From the NCBI RefSeq assembly GCF_043641665.1, contig NC_092198.1:3260501-3324500 (forward strand): DNA of 64,000 bases. Direction: 5' to 3'. Under the pieces are notes generated by a model. It ran no database searches, had not been told where the DNA came from, and saw only the letters and a list, made by a program, of their open reading frames with translations. Below are positions 36,758 through 49,375 of the stretch, in pieces. Made by a program: the position numbers and the translations under genes. This stretch comes from Enoplosus armatus (taxonomy: Eukaryota; Chordata; Actinopteri; Centrarchiformes; Enoplosidae). The stretch's first letter is position 1. Every line of letters begins with the position of its first letter.

Positions 36758-39700
36758 GTCTAATTTGTTATAAAAATAATATTGGAGTTCATTCTTTTCT
36801 TTGTTCTTGTTCTTCTATTTATTTTCCCTCTTCTTCCTACGACTTCTAAACTTCTAAAAACATAGCCATCCTTACAAAGAGTAAATGCATTTTGGGTTAT
36901 TTGAAAGTTAGGCTGATTTTCTTTGATAGCAGTTACAAATAAAGCAGTAAAGTATTGTTAGGAAGCTGGTACCGTGGCACCGTAGCAACCCCTAAATTCA
37001 CAAGATCGTAACACTAACCCAAACAGGAATGTGCTTTAAATACAAGCTGAATCTAAACTAATTTAATACCTGCAAGTCTCCCTTCACAAAACTATCAATG
37101 GATCAACTGGCCCTGGGCTCTAGTCCAGTCGGTTTGACTTTGAGAAGAAGTGAACTTTAACTGACTGATAGTGCCAAAGCATCAGCAAGAGAAGTTAGAG
37201 ACTACAAGCAGACTATATTAAATTACTCAAATGAACCACAAATAATTACATTTTAAGATGATCAACTCCCCCAATTATATTCAATACAACAAATGACACT
37301 GGAAAGCTCACTGCCTATGCAGCTCTCTGCATTAATCCTAATAAAGCCCCTGTGTATGTGGGAAAATCAGGCTCCCATGTTGCAGGTCAAGGTGTGTCTG
37401 CTTCCTTTGACCTTGCCTGCTCGTTTTCTCACATTACTAGGTGTAACGGCGCCCATCCCTCCCCGTCAGGCCTAATTAGAGTAGATCTGAACAGATAACA
37501 GTCATCAGTCTGGCAGCCTCATACAGACAAGGAGCTGGGATACAATACAGCCAGTGGCTCCTCTGGGATACTGGCCACTTTTTCATAGCACTACTATAAT
37601 GCTAATAAAGTCTATGTATGATTAACCGACTGGCTCATAAATAGCCTATTGAAACCATAAAGAAGAAGCAGCCTTTTGCAGTGGTAACAGATGAGAAAAA
37701 AAGGCTCACCAATAGCATTACAAGGCATCTTGCTAACACCTGCCATCGCCATCTTTAGGGCCCTGATACACCACACCGGGCACTCGTCAGACCTTGGGCT
37801 CTCTTGAGCCATGTGAGTCCAACTGTCACCTGTAGTTTCTGCAGTTTGGCACCGCTCTAATCAGCCTATATCGAGCCGAGTCAGCATGTTGACGAGCATA
37901 AGAGGCGGTCATTGACAGAGAGCTGTCTTCTTCCAACACCATCAGTGCAAAGGAAAGTATTTTTATATTAACACCGGATCAGTTATAAAACATAACTTTT
38001 AAAACTTTTAAGGGTAACGTTTGGCGGTGCATCAGTGTTATATAGTTCTTTGAAGGTGGATCGGATCCCATGGCTAGCGGTAAAATAAGCTGTATGATAG
38101 CTCAAGTCAGAAATTCTCTCCTCTTCATTATGTTGCGCAGTATCGAGCTAAAATATTTTGTATAGCTGAGACACCTTCAGTGGCTACAAGACGACATAGT
38201 CCTGTCCACGGCACACAGCGGGACAGCGAGTGGAGTGACAAATAGGAGTTCACCCACCAAAGTATAAGTTTAGAGGACTTCTTAATGCAGGGTGTTTCTG
38301 ACTCTTGTATGTCCCTGACTTCCTCCCTGTGCCTCTGGGGCCTTGTGGAGAGATCACAAGAGAAAGGAAAGGGGCAAAATATCTCTATTCACATCCTTTC
38401 ATGAAGAGAAGGCAGCCATCTGCCAAATGCCTCTTCACATTAACTTTGCACCACTAAAGGCAGTGATAGTGCAGGACAAAACTATACAATGCTGGAGCCA
38501 TTACGACTGGCACATCAAGTTCCTCGATTTATTTATTTCCTTCTCTTACTTTTTCACACATCTCAGTCTGACACGTCTGCCTGGTAGGAAAAAAATGTGT
38601 TTATGGGTTAATAGCAAAAGTTTTGTCTGAGATGAAAAAAGGAAAGAAGTCAGACAACTGCAGAAATAATTCATGAATTGTGCTGAAAATATCTCAATGT
38701 TCAATGTTTTAATACTGCCTTCTGTGATCTTGGGCGGTGATCCAACGTGACAAGCTCCTGTTTGGTCAAAATCATTCATTTGGAAAAAGATTCGAGTAGG
38801 CTAATTCCAAACCAAACAATGACCTCATCTATATAGAGCTTACTATCTGTAAGCCTGTTAATTTGAGCAGTAACACGGGTCGAAAAAATAAGTTATACTT
38901 CCTCTAAAAGAAGGTTTCAACTTGGCAAAACAAAGATAGCTGAGAGTTACTGGGTAGATTTAACAAGTCTGCAGGCCAAATTATAAATTGTTTGGACGTC
39001 TGGGCACTGGCAACAGTCGCACAGAGGTTAGTCAAAAACCAGTTAAAAAGAGAACAGAGTCTGGCAGGAGAGACCGCTATCCAAGTGGGCTTTGTAAGTC
39101 ACATCAAGACAAGGCTCTGACCGTTTGAAAAGCAGCACGGGGTGAAGGAGGCCAGCATTTTCTTATGCACAAACAGCACTCCTAGGGAAACCAACCCGGA
39201 GTGGTCAACACAACTCTCGGCTAGAGCACTAGCAACGAAAATTGGAATCATTTGAATGACGGTTGTCATTCGTAGTCATAGGAATATGTGGACAATGGTG
39301 GGAAAGGATTAGACACCTTTGGGGCTTCTGGGTGGTTCATTGTGTGCGGACGTGGTGTGTTCGGCCCCCAGCCTGAGCTCACATTAACTCACACACCAGT
39401 CTGTGATCATGGCACAACTCGTACTCAACAGCTGGACTACAATTGGCAAGTCTGGATTTATTATAAGGCTTAGAGGTGCTGGGAACTGGGGGCTGGGGGG
39501 ATCAGTCCAACGCTGAAAGTCCTCCCAAATATGCAGAGGAGAGAAGCAGAAGAGAAAAGAGGGGAAGCCTGCTTCAAAGAGCGAGCTTGTTGGACCGTTT
39601 AGAAAACATCTGAGACCCCTTTCCCCAACACCTTTCTGACTTCAGAGTTTGAGGGGGGGGAGGGGGGTTGTGTGGATTAACAGATCATTTAAGAGAAAAC

Positions 39701-40480
39701 TTCTTGGCCTGTCTTTTAGTGTCAGTTTGAACTAAAGTCTACAGAGTTTCACCAAGATCTAACTCCTCCATGACAATAAAAAAAATCTGGATTTGACCAA
39801 AAAATATCCTTGTAATCAGGGCTAAGATCAAAGATTGATGCCAGGGCTTTTAAGATTAACTCTGGTTTATTACATCTTCGGTCTTATTTTCAGAGTTTTG
39901 GCACTCAAACCTATTGGTAATAACAACATGGTACCCAGCAAGTTATTTTCTGTGATCTCAGAATGCAGCGACGACGTGGGTCAGAAACATGAGCAGTCAT
40001 ACGATCAGACAGATTTTAAAACAAACCCCCAGGTTAGCCTGAACTTCTGTAGGAAAATTAGATTTTCAGATTTCTGCTAACCAACGGCAATGACGGCTAA
40101 AGCTACAACAACAGGACATACATTTGAATAAAGTGGAATGATCATTTAAAACTGAAAACTGAACAAAAATCTTACAAGACCCTGTTCAGGGCCTTGGGCT
40201 GAAAGTTAGTCTTACGGATTTAGTTTCAGAGGTTGTACTGAAAATGGAGTAGGTGGCATGTCACTATAGAGTTTCTGACACAACTAAAGGCATTTAGTTG
40301 CATTCACTGGGGCGGAGATTTGTACTCAACACATTATGTTTTCTGGAGTCTTTGTTTTGCAGACCTTTTATTTCTCTGGTTGCCATGGAATAAGGCTGAC
40401 AGACTGGAAAAGCTTGTTTAGGGCAGAGAAAGGTGGCTGAGATGGAATATCAGACCAATGACCCTAAGGCCAAGGAGAGG

Positions 40481-40499
40481 GTGTGTGTGTGTGTGTGTG
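40481..40499. repeat. (GT)n microsatellite
   Basis: A run of nine GT units followed by GGTGGGGG. Confidence 0.9.
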
Positions 40500-42649
40500 G
40501 TGGGGGTCTTTTATATAGACTCATTGAGATTAGTAAATGTACATGGAAAACAAACAGGTGTGAACTGGTGCAGGTCTGGTAGAATTCAGTATTACAAGAT
40601 TGAGAAGAATCTTATTTCACACGCTGACTGAAGCAGACAGCTGCGCTCGACTGTGTCACATTAACCATCACATTAACAGCAGTAAATATTTTGAGGATGC
40701 AATCTGGATTCTCATTTGACAATAAAATTGAGAGTTTCTGGCTGGAAAGTGATTATGTATTTCGGGACTTATTATTTGACACGCCATAAGACCAAGGGAC
40801 CCATCGGAGAAATAAGATTTAGCTGCAATCTCGTTGTACCACGGTGTAATTAAGTGGAACACGGTGCAGCGAGGATTTAAATAGACTTTCACTATCACCA
40901 TCATTCTTGCTCAGACATACGCTTTCCTTTTTCCACATGCACAAACGAGCGAGCGCGCTTTCAAGCTATCCGCAGAATATATCGATACTCCGATACGCTC
41001 CTTGACTGAAAACAAAAACTTCACCAAAGTGTATTATGGGAAATGAAGGAAATGAATAATCCACTTATACATACAGTATATAGCTTGAGTTTGAAGTGGG
41101 AAAACAAACACGTGCCACCAACATTTGACCCGTCGCAAGAAAACTGGTCGCAGGAAAATAACTAACAGTAAGACTGGGTTCACAGCTGTAGCTACAACAC
41201 ACTCTGTGGGCAAAGTAGTGTAACTCTATGGAATTTCTTTTCCTTAGTTTGTCTCTTTCATTCACATTCAATTATCTCCGAAACCACTGATTAATCGGTG
41301 ACTTAAGTTAACTGCTCTAACTACCTCGCAGGCTTCGCTTCATTGATTCTTCTTCTGCTGTTATTACCAAATAGCTTAAGGTGCAAATCAAATGTGTGCG
41401 AGTAAACATTCTTTGTAACGTGAATGCAGCATTTTCTATTGTTTACTTTGCAATAGTCAAAATGAAAGATATAATAGTCACAGTGTGCAAGTCTCCTGTC
41501 TGCAAGTTTTATAACCCATGTACTGTTTTGGGGTCTAATAAGCCTTTAAACCTGTTTCTCCAACTGGATCGCCTGGATTGTATTTCATGTATCATCTGTA
41601 CCTCATCTGTACATGCCTCCACTGACTTAGCCCCCATAACGCAGATCTGTTTAAGGTCTGAATGCTAAAAGGAGTACTAACAAAAGTGTACTAAACTGCC
41701 ATTTGCAAGGGACTTCACTGATGAGAACAGTTAATTGAAAGTGGGATCGTCTGGACGTCTTCCTTGTAGCATGTAGACTTGACTGTCAAAGCTATTGTTT
41801 GTCCAGTATGCACAACCGTTTCTATGGTTTACAAAATATTAGGATGAACATCTAGAAGGGGTGGGATCTACCTGTCCTGGGACTCTGGCCTGGCAGACAC
41901 CGTGTGGCTATTAGCCATGTTACAAACTGCCCCAGCAGGTACCCAGAGACAGACAGACAGAGTCCCGATTGTCACCGGCGTTATCTGAGCCGGATGGTGG
42001 CAGTTGGCAGGGTGGGTTTCACCCAGCGTAAATGTGAAGTGACAGTGCGTTATTGTGATAAAATCGAGCAAGGCCAGTCTTATTCCAGGGGGTTCTGTTG
42101 GCAAGAGACAGGGACACTGATACGGGCCAACTTTGTAATGCGAGCTGAACCCGAACTGCCCACTTGCCTTTGTGCGAGTGGTGAAAAACTGCTGTAGCTA
42201 GCAGCAAAGCATGTTACTGTCACTGTTCATTTCCAGTTCCCACCTCTGAATGAATATGTGAATCAATTCCAGTGAAATATCAAACAGAACACATTGCTCC
42301 GTTTTAAAATGTAATGTGTGCGGTTTGGCTCGAAAATGAATAATATAACAATAGAATAATCAAAATGGAGAGAGGGAGCAGGCCACTGACAACTCAACAC
42401 GTGGGATGGGGGGGGGGGAAAAAAGCAACTGGCAGTGAATTATGGGAACATATGGCACAGGATGAGAGGAGCAATGGGAGTCACCAGTGTGGCTTAAAGG
42501 AGGCTCAGACCAGAAACATATATCACTTCTACTGGCAGTGAGGAGATAAAAAGTCTACCTCAAAACTGGGGAAAACCAACACCATGAAGACATTACATCT
42601 TCATGTGTGCGTTTGGTAATCCCCTCATCAACATGCAGAGCAGTGAATG

Positions 42650-43040
42650 GAGAGTGAGAGTGATGGGGGTGGGGGGTGGGGGGGGGGAAGGTATAATCAA
42701 TGAGAGGGGGAACAGCCCCGCCATTCCTTCCCTGCAGGTCAGGGAGCCCTACACTTCTCTCCCCTTCACCAGCCGCCGCCGCTGCTCCTGCTGCTACATC
42801 ATCGGGGCATTGTGGAGCTGTTGCCATGGAGATGTGGGTCAGAGCGCTGATGTGCGAGCACAGCGTGGATTTGACGCTGGCAGCGGAGTGCAAACAGCCC
42901 GGGCCGGAGCCGGCAGTAAACTCCGGCTGAATCTAGGTCACCGGGATTCTCCAGAGCAGAGGCGGGCTGAGGCACAAGTTACTGCAGAGGGGGTACCGAG
43001 TGGTGGGAGAGTGGGGTGGGGGGCTGGGGGGGGGGAATCC
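42650..43040. other. CpG- and G-rich patch, possible promoter or first exon of an unseen transcript
   Basis: Between 42710 and 42965 CpG is much denser than in surrounding DNA (AGCCGCCGCCGCTG, CCCGGGCCGGAGCCGG). G-quadruplex-type tracts flank it at 42665-42688 and 43014-43035. Open frames exist on both strands; the plus frame has a good start context (GTTGCCATGGAG at about 42823) but ends after 35 codons without a recognisable domain. This could be a CpG-island promoter for a non-coding RNA or a distant gene. Confidence 0.35.
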
Positions 43041-43539
43041 CGGCTCACACATAAATGGCTTAATGTTGCATGAATTTGACTGTGACGTGCTTTTTCAGTC
43101 TGTTTTCTTTAAACCCACAAACAGCCAATGGGACATTTTGTGATATTTGCTGTAACGACACACAGTGAGAGACAGCTGATGCTGGTTATTGTTTAACTTC
43201 TCAGGAACTCGTGTTTTTTCTTTCTTTTATTTGCTTCCTGGTCTTCTCCTTTTCCCTCTGTACTGTACAAGTGGAGTCAAATGAGTGCAGGTGCGGCAAC
43301 TCCACCATAAACTGAATAGTTTATAGTTTAACATTTATAACCTCTCCTGGGAATCACAGGATATGTGTAATATAACCTGCGTGCAAGTTGAAATAGTTTC
43401 AACCTGAGTGGACATCACCTCAAAACTGTGGAAGTCAAAAATGTCCAATATTAACTAAACACACAAGATGTTTTGAAATAAATAATTGTACGAATACTAC
43501 ATGAAATGTGAAAAAATACAGTTTTTAGCCGCTCCAGCA

Positions 43540-43700
43540 GGTGGCAATGTCAGTCGGTCGGAAAAAAGCGTTCTGGCTTGTTTGCATTTCTTTAAACCAA
43601 TCACAATCGTCTTGGGCGGCGCTAAGCCCAGGATTTCCTTTCTGGAGGAAAAGGTTCCACATTCATTCATTTTAAACTTCAGGCTGCTAGCAAAACCCAA
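43540..43700 (+). repeat. Interspersed repeat fragment (GTCTTGGGCGGCGCTAAGC)
   Basis: Contains GTCTTGGGCGGCGCTAAGC, the hallmark of a frequent fish repeat, followed by sequence that has drifted from it. No coding content. Confidence 0.4.
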
Positions 43701-43770
43701 ATGAACCTATAGACTGACGTGCATAACTGGTCAAAAATATTTGCAGTGGTTAATCGTTGACATACCTAAC

Positions 43771-43807
<37 letters not shown>
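43771..43807. repeat. (TA)n microsatellite
   Basis: ATATACAT followed by about 15 TA units; one C interrupts near the left end. Confidence 0.9.
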
Positions 43808-43809
<2 letters not shown>

Positions 43810-44510
43810 CAGGACATCAGTCTCCTCTCTGGCAGCACAAAGTCAGCATCATGTTCAAAGACTGAAACCCGGTGTTCATAAACTGTACAGTAGAGACTGT
43901 GGTCATAATTCAGCTATCTGCCTGAAAATACAAACATTGAAGTCTTCCCTCCTGCTTCAGCAAGACCTAATGCAAAACCCCTGGTGACTCTCCGACAGTG
44001 CGGGAGGCAGTTCCTCCCATTCTTTCTCCAGCACCACTGACAGACAAAAGCCCGCGAGGAGAGACGGATTGCTATCCTTTCCTTTCGAGTATCATCCATT
44101 CAAAAGGAAAATGCTAATGGAGGTGCTAATGCATATGGGGAAGCAGTAGAACTTGTCTTTGTCATTCTGATTCGCAACCTTGACAGTAGAAATAATTGAC
44201 TAACTTCTTTACTGGTAAGCAGGAGTGAAACTGAGTCACTGAGCAGGTTTGACAGAACGCATCAAAAGCCTTTACATCTTTGGAAAAAGACGCAACTGGT
44301 GTTTCACTTAACCATTTCTGTTAAATCAACCTGTTTTTTGGGCACTCGGGCAGCAAACACAACACTGACATATTATCCCTTTGTAAAGTTAGCAGATATG
44401 TTATCATACAGTTAAGTCAAGACAATTTGATTTATATAGCCCGATATCACAAATCACAAATCACAATTTGCATACATATGCAGTTGTGTGTCGATCCCTT
44501 TAGCTGCTAA

Positions 44511-44760
44511 ATGCTCCACTGTGTTCACCAGCTAGTTGCTAACTGTGTCTGTCTGCTGTTTGCTGCTGAGCAGGTGGAGTTCAGTGGCTTTATCAGAGCT
44601 TTTCCACTGAAAACATCTGCACTGAAAAAAAGGTTGATGAGGTTAGTGAGAGTACACCACATAAGTAAAGCTGCGTGCCGTAAAAACCAAAACAATGAGC
44701 TAATGACGCTAAATGCTCCATAGAGCGTAGAGCATTATGGGAAATGTAGGACCCAGTGTT
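44511..44760 (+). repeat. Dispersed repeat family B, copy 2
   Basis: TGTGTCTGTCTGCTGTTTGC, TTATCAGAGCTTTTCCACTG and CCAAAACAATGAGCTAATG match the 5.1 kb copy. The segment ends with GCATTATGGGAAATGTAGG. Confidence 0.5.
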
Positions 44761-47696
44761 GTACTATTTTGGCCACTGCTGGTTTTTTAAAATTCTGTCT
44801 CTCCAAAGTCCCCCAACTTTATGGAAGCGCAGTAACTAATTGCCTGAGTTTTTGTTTTATGCCCACACGAAATTCTTGTGCAAAGTAAGGACACGTCTCA
44901 GTCAAAAGGTTAGTTACAAACTAAAACTGACCCCTAAACAGCAAGGACCACACAAAACAGTCCATCCACAGAAAGACGTCTCATCACTGCATAAAGCTGT
45001 ATGATCGGCCCACTTTCTCCAGAAGTCTGCTCACGTCAGGCTCAACTAATTCTTCAGATTGTGAAAACAGAATTTAAAAAATAAAACTACAAAACAGAAA
45101 GAAAGAAAAGAATACCGACAACAGTGCAACGAGTCTGTTGTGTGAGTGATGTGTTTATTTTATTATCAAAGTTAACGTTATTGCTTCAGTCGATAAACAC
45201 GTACATTATTACACAATAAATAACACAGTCAACACTGAAAGCAGACATGAGGGACTGTGTGTGTGTCAAGCAAGTTTAAATTCTCCGCTTATTGATTTTC
45301 ATACCACAGTAAAAAAAACAAACAAACATTGTGGACCAATGGAAAAAATAGGCAAAAACAAAGTTTATACACTCTACACATACTTTGAGAAATGGACATC
45401 AGGATGTAAAGTGCACGTGCAACATGCAAAACCACTCTGTCATCACTCACTACAGCTGTGTGATTTGCATAATGTTGTTTAAAGCAACGGGTGACGAAGT
45501 TCAATATTTGAATATGTCAAGCCCATGTACAAAGACTGACTGACTACTGTTGCCATGACTACGACAAACACACACACACACTACTACGCCCCAAACAGCA
45601 TTATAGAATAATGGCAACATAACAGCATCTCATGCTATAGATTTGATGGGTGCTGTAAAAAAACATTAAGATAGATGTTCTGTATAATGGGGCTGGCTGA
45701 GCAGCTGCGACAGCCTCAGGCAGCTTCTACTGTCTTAAATTGCCTTTTCTTTTCCAAAGACACTGCTGACGCACAAGCCAGAGACTCTCAGCCAACACTG
45801 TTGTCACTTGTAACTGAATTCCCCATTTACACAAGATGACGCGCAAACCAGTGAAGAGCCCTACCACTGAGGAAACCTGGGGATCTTTTATGCTCGACTA
45901 GAAAAGAGCAGCAAAAACTAAATTAGATGAGATAAAGCATCTCCAATTTCTCCACGCTGGACATCATGTCACCGCTCATTTTGCTATTCAAGCTGAGAGT
46001 CAGGGAGAGCTTGGATAATAGCCTCTCTCAAATCGGTTCTGCACCCGTCCATCGTACTTTAAATAAGTCAGAGTAAAACTCTAATTGGTCTTGGCTAGTC
46101 CAGAGACGCAGTGACCGCTCACAAGGCTAATTGGTGAACTACTGTTTGCTGTAAAAACTGTAAATAAAATACTCATTAGACCCGACTCATTGACTCTTTA
46201 CTTTTACATCCGTTACTCAGCTCAGCTCCGCCAAACTGCCTTTAAAACAATATATATAGCGCCTTTCAGGGGATCCAAGGGCGCTTTACATTTAGAAGGC
46301 AGAGAAAGAAACACATACAAGGCAGACAAAACAAAAACAGCAGTGATCGGAGATATCAGAGTTAATGAAGTCTTTTAGAGGTCTGGCAGGTACTGGGGGA
46401 CACGGGTATGGAGGGATCGGTAGGTGAGGGTTTGGTGGCATGATTATCTGTAGTAAATATGACCACGCTGCTTGACTTCACTGATGTCGTGACACCACAT
46501 GACTTCTGGGGGTTGAAATAAAAATGTCAAGACAGTAACACCTTGCCAATATGTCCAGCTTTAATCAATAGGTTACTGTCGGTATTACCTTGTCAAACAT
46601 AAGACGGTTTTTGTGATATTTGTGAAGTATAATAAACAATATACCGTCAGGTGAAGAACTTCTATTCTATCTGTGTGAGTGACTGTAAGGACTTTCCTGA
46701 ACAAGCTGAATGACTCTCCGCTCAGCAGCCGTGGTATTTACTAATGGTTCCTGATTCATAGCTACTCCTTTTGTATCCTTCTTCAACATTGTTCACGTGC
46801 CCACTGATGCCTTTATCCCTCCAGACAAATCCCAAGCAACTGTGTCCACATCCTTGCCATTCTTTCCATGAAAACTCCCAACTGCAGCAATTAGTGGACT
46901 GTGAATTACACTACGTAGAGGGCCTGAGAACATAGCATTCATAGACCTCGGAAGACCTTTCAAAAGACGACAACAATGCCTTTCCAGCATTCCACGGGGA
47001 ATATGTACATATGCCCTGGAGCAAGAAGGGGGAGAGCTCACATTCCCAGTCATCCAGGGCTCACAATTAGCCCCTGATGGAGTACAACAGAAAGAGGTCT
47101 TAGAGGTCTTGTCAAGGATGGAAAAGCCCAATTGAGATTAACTGTTTAATTCCGGTCAGTTCACTGAGGTTCTGATGATCTGAAGAGCACGGGGCACATG
47201 TTCAACCTGTTTCCCATAAACCCGGCGACGAAAAAGTAGCTCCAGACGTGGGATTAAATCCAGGCATGGGCAGCAGAGCCTGCGTGTCACATCAGGAAGA
47301 ATTTCCTTCCATCCATCAAAGAAAATTACAAGCGTGACGGCACATAATGTGCTCATTGTGCGCTACAGCATCACTTCTTATCTTCGGCGAGAGGAATGCC
47401 ATAGAGGGGTTTAGGGAGCTACCACAGGTTTGCAAAAAAAAAAATGGTACAGTACATTGATGGATCTTATTAGCATTCTCAGTCAACACAAGGAAACCGT
47501 TTGTCCCCAGTGTGGGGAAATCTGGGGAGAACGTGGATTGGGGTGTCACTACAAATCAAACACGATGCCTCAGGTAACGAAAGGCAACACCTTTTAACAC
47601 TGTGCTCAGGTAGACGGACACTGATCTTTTCAATCCAGATATCCATAACAGACACTCCATGATTAAAATGCGTAAATCAGACCTGACACTTCAGTC
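44761..47696. other. Non-coding stretch
   Basis: A 112-codon minus frame (46793-47131) has no family signature. Only the LINE tail at 46.24 kb is recognised. Confidence 0.4.
46240..46335 (+). repeat. LINE 3'-end-like fragment
   Basis: AATATATATAGCGCCTTTCA, then CCAAGGGCGCTTTACATTTA: typical short tail of a fish retroposon. No reverse-transcriptase frame is visible upstream. Confidence 0.4.
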
Positions 47697-47840
47697 TAGA
47701 GCTGAAACGATAAATCTATCAGTCGATGGACAGAGAAAATGAATCAGTAATCATTTTGATAACTGATCAATTGTGAACGAAGTCAGTTATCAAGCAAAAA
47801 TGCCACGCATTTACTGGTTCTGCCACTTCTCATGAAGATG
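47697..47840 (+). repeat. Dispersed repeat with GATAAATCTATCAG motif
   Basis: GAGCTGAAACGATAAATC, CGATGGACAGAGAAAATGAA, TTTTGATAACTGATCAATTG and AAGCAAAAATGCCA follow the order of a very common fish repeat. Degenerate and non-coding. Confidence 0.5.
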
Positions 47841-49174
47841 TAGACTTGGATTTGGATGATAAGGACATTGCAAGTGAAGGTCATAAAGAATAGCGTCACA
47901 ATTTTTCTAAAAGTCTGTTTAGAAACGATATGCAGGTCCGATTACGAACATTGAAATGGTTTTTGCTTGCTGGAATCATTCCTCCAGTTCATGCTGCCTC
48001 CCTCCACCACAGCGGAAAAAAAACCAACACACTGAGGGAAGGAAGACTGTAACTTTAGAAGATACCAGCCTGGTTTGATTAACTGAGACTGCTGAAGCTT
48101 ATTATTAACGTCAGATAAACTGGAATGTGTTTTTACAAAGAATGAGGAACTTATCAATCTCTTTCAGTGGAATCAAACGGGACATTTCAATGGCCAGTGT
48201 GAACAGGGGAAATAATTACCGCAAGGAAAAACTGTTTAAATGTCTGAATGCGGACCCATATACATATGAGATTAAAATATTTGATCAACTTTGAGAAAAC
48301 AAGCGTTCATTTCTGATTAAATATCACAAATGTTATTGCAAGATTCGAAAGCAGTGCTTTATAATCTCACATCACCACCCGACCTTATCCAGTAAGCTCT
48401 GAACATCATTCTTAAGAGGTTACATATTACTTTATCTTTCTTTAGTTTCAATCAAATTAAATAAAATGTTGATTTTAGAGAGAATCAGTGGAAATCAATG
48501 TCGAAAATAAATCATATATTGACACAAAACTAACATACAGAAACTGACTAATTTCCTAAACAAATTTAAAGGATGATGGCATCATAATATTGTCAAATAG
48601 CTCGAGTTTTGCATACTTTGCAAAAGAGAAGCAGGACTCCTGTAAGGACTTTACCGGTCTCATGTCATGTTGCATGACGTGATCAGCTGTGAACGAGGAG
48701 ACAGCACTCACAGTCACCCGAGACATCTATTGCACAGAGGTACAGGAACATATCATTCACTGGACTCTCACATTAAAATCGATAATGACACCAAATCAGG
48801 AAGTAGAGAGCACATGCTTTTAGCCTGAGGCTTTAGTCCCGGCCCCAGATTTCCATTTTTCCAGGTATGAGATGCACATGACAGACTATATAAGCACAGA
48901 GTTGCTCTGTGGTTTAATTGCTGGCGTCTTTATACCCCACAGCTACATCTGAAACCCATACATGTACAGCACATGTGAAGCACGAGTGTCATACCTCGAG
49001 ACACTGCCACCATCGCGTATTGCAAACAAGGACAGATTTGTAATCTTACACTCCCTGAAATCTATATTCAAATGAGTCTACCCTCATACACTACATCCAT
49101 TATTTCCAAATCAGACTCAGGCCAATACCAGATTTGGTACTATTCAGTGTGGATTACCAAATGTCCGAAAACAC
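47841..49174. other. Non-coding stretch
   Basis: AT-rich, nothing recognised. Confidence 0.45.
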
Positions 49175-49375
49175 ACAAGTGAATCACTGTAGCCAGTTGC
49201 TGTGAATATAATGAAAGGCTGAAGGACAACAAATACTTGAATACATTTGGTCATCGGGCAGTTTGTTCCAGAGAACAGCACCATAGTGACCAAATGCACC
49301 TTCACCTGATTTAGAGTTAATTCTAGCTACTCGGTGGTTGCGTCTCAGTCTGTTAAAGCAGACACACAACATGTG
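49175..49375 (-). mobile_element. Degraded LINE-like fragment, minus strand
   Basis: The minus-strand frame reads RRNHRVARINSKSGEGAF and then HYGAVLWNKLPDD, resembling the SGERAFSxxGPxLWNSLP end of non-LTR reverse-transcriptase proteins, with the following hydrophobic tail partly kept. Upstream catalytic domains are absent. It may belong to the same class as the 6.5 kb fragment, but in the opposite orientation. Confidence 0.5.

Larger units (their letters stand above)
35725..36957 (+). repeat. Tandem duplication, unit 2 (crystallin copy 2)
   Basis: Second unit, starting at ACAAAGGTGCTATTG and running through the crystallin gene to about 36957. The match to unit 1 is near 98% in the flanks and above 99% in the CDS by eye. 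The left edge abuts the LTR-element remnant directly. Confidence 0.8.
36958..43539. other. Long non-coding stretch
   Basis: Mostly unique AT-rich DNA. Bases near 37756-37880 look repeat-derived, and 41024-41045 has TATTATGGGAAATGAAGG. The (GT)n tract and the CpG-rich patch inside it are listed separately. No gene. Confidence 0.4.
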
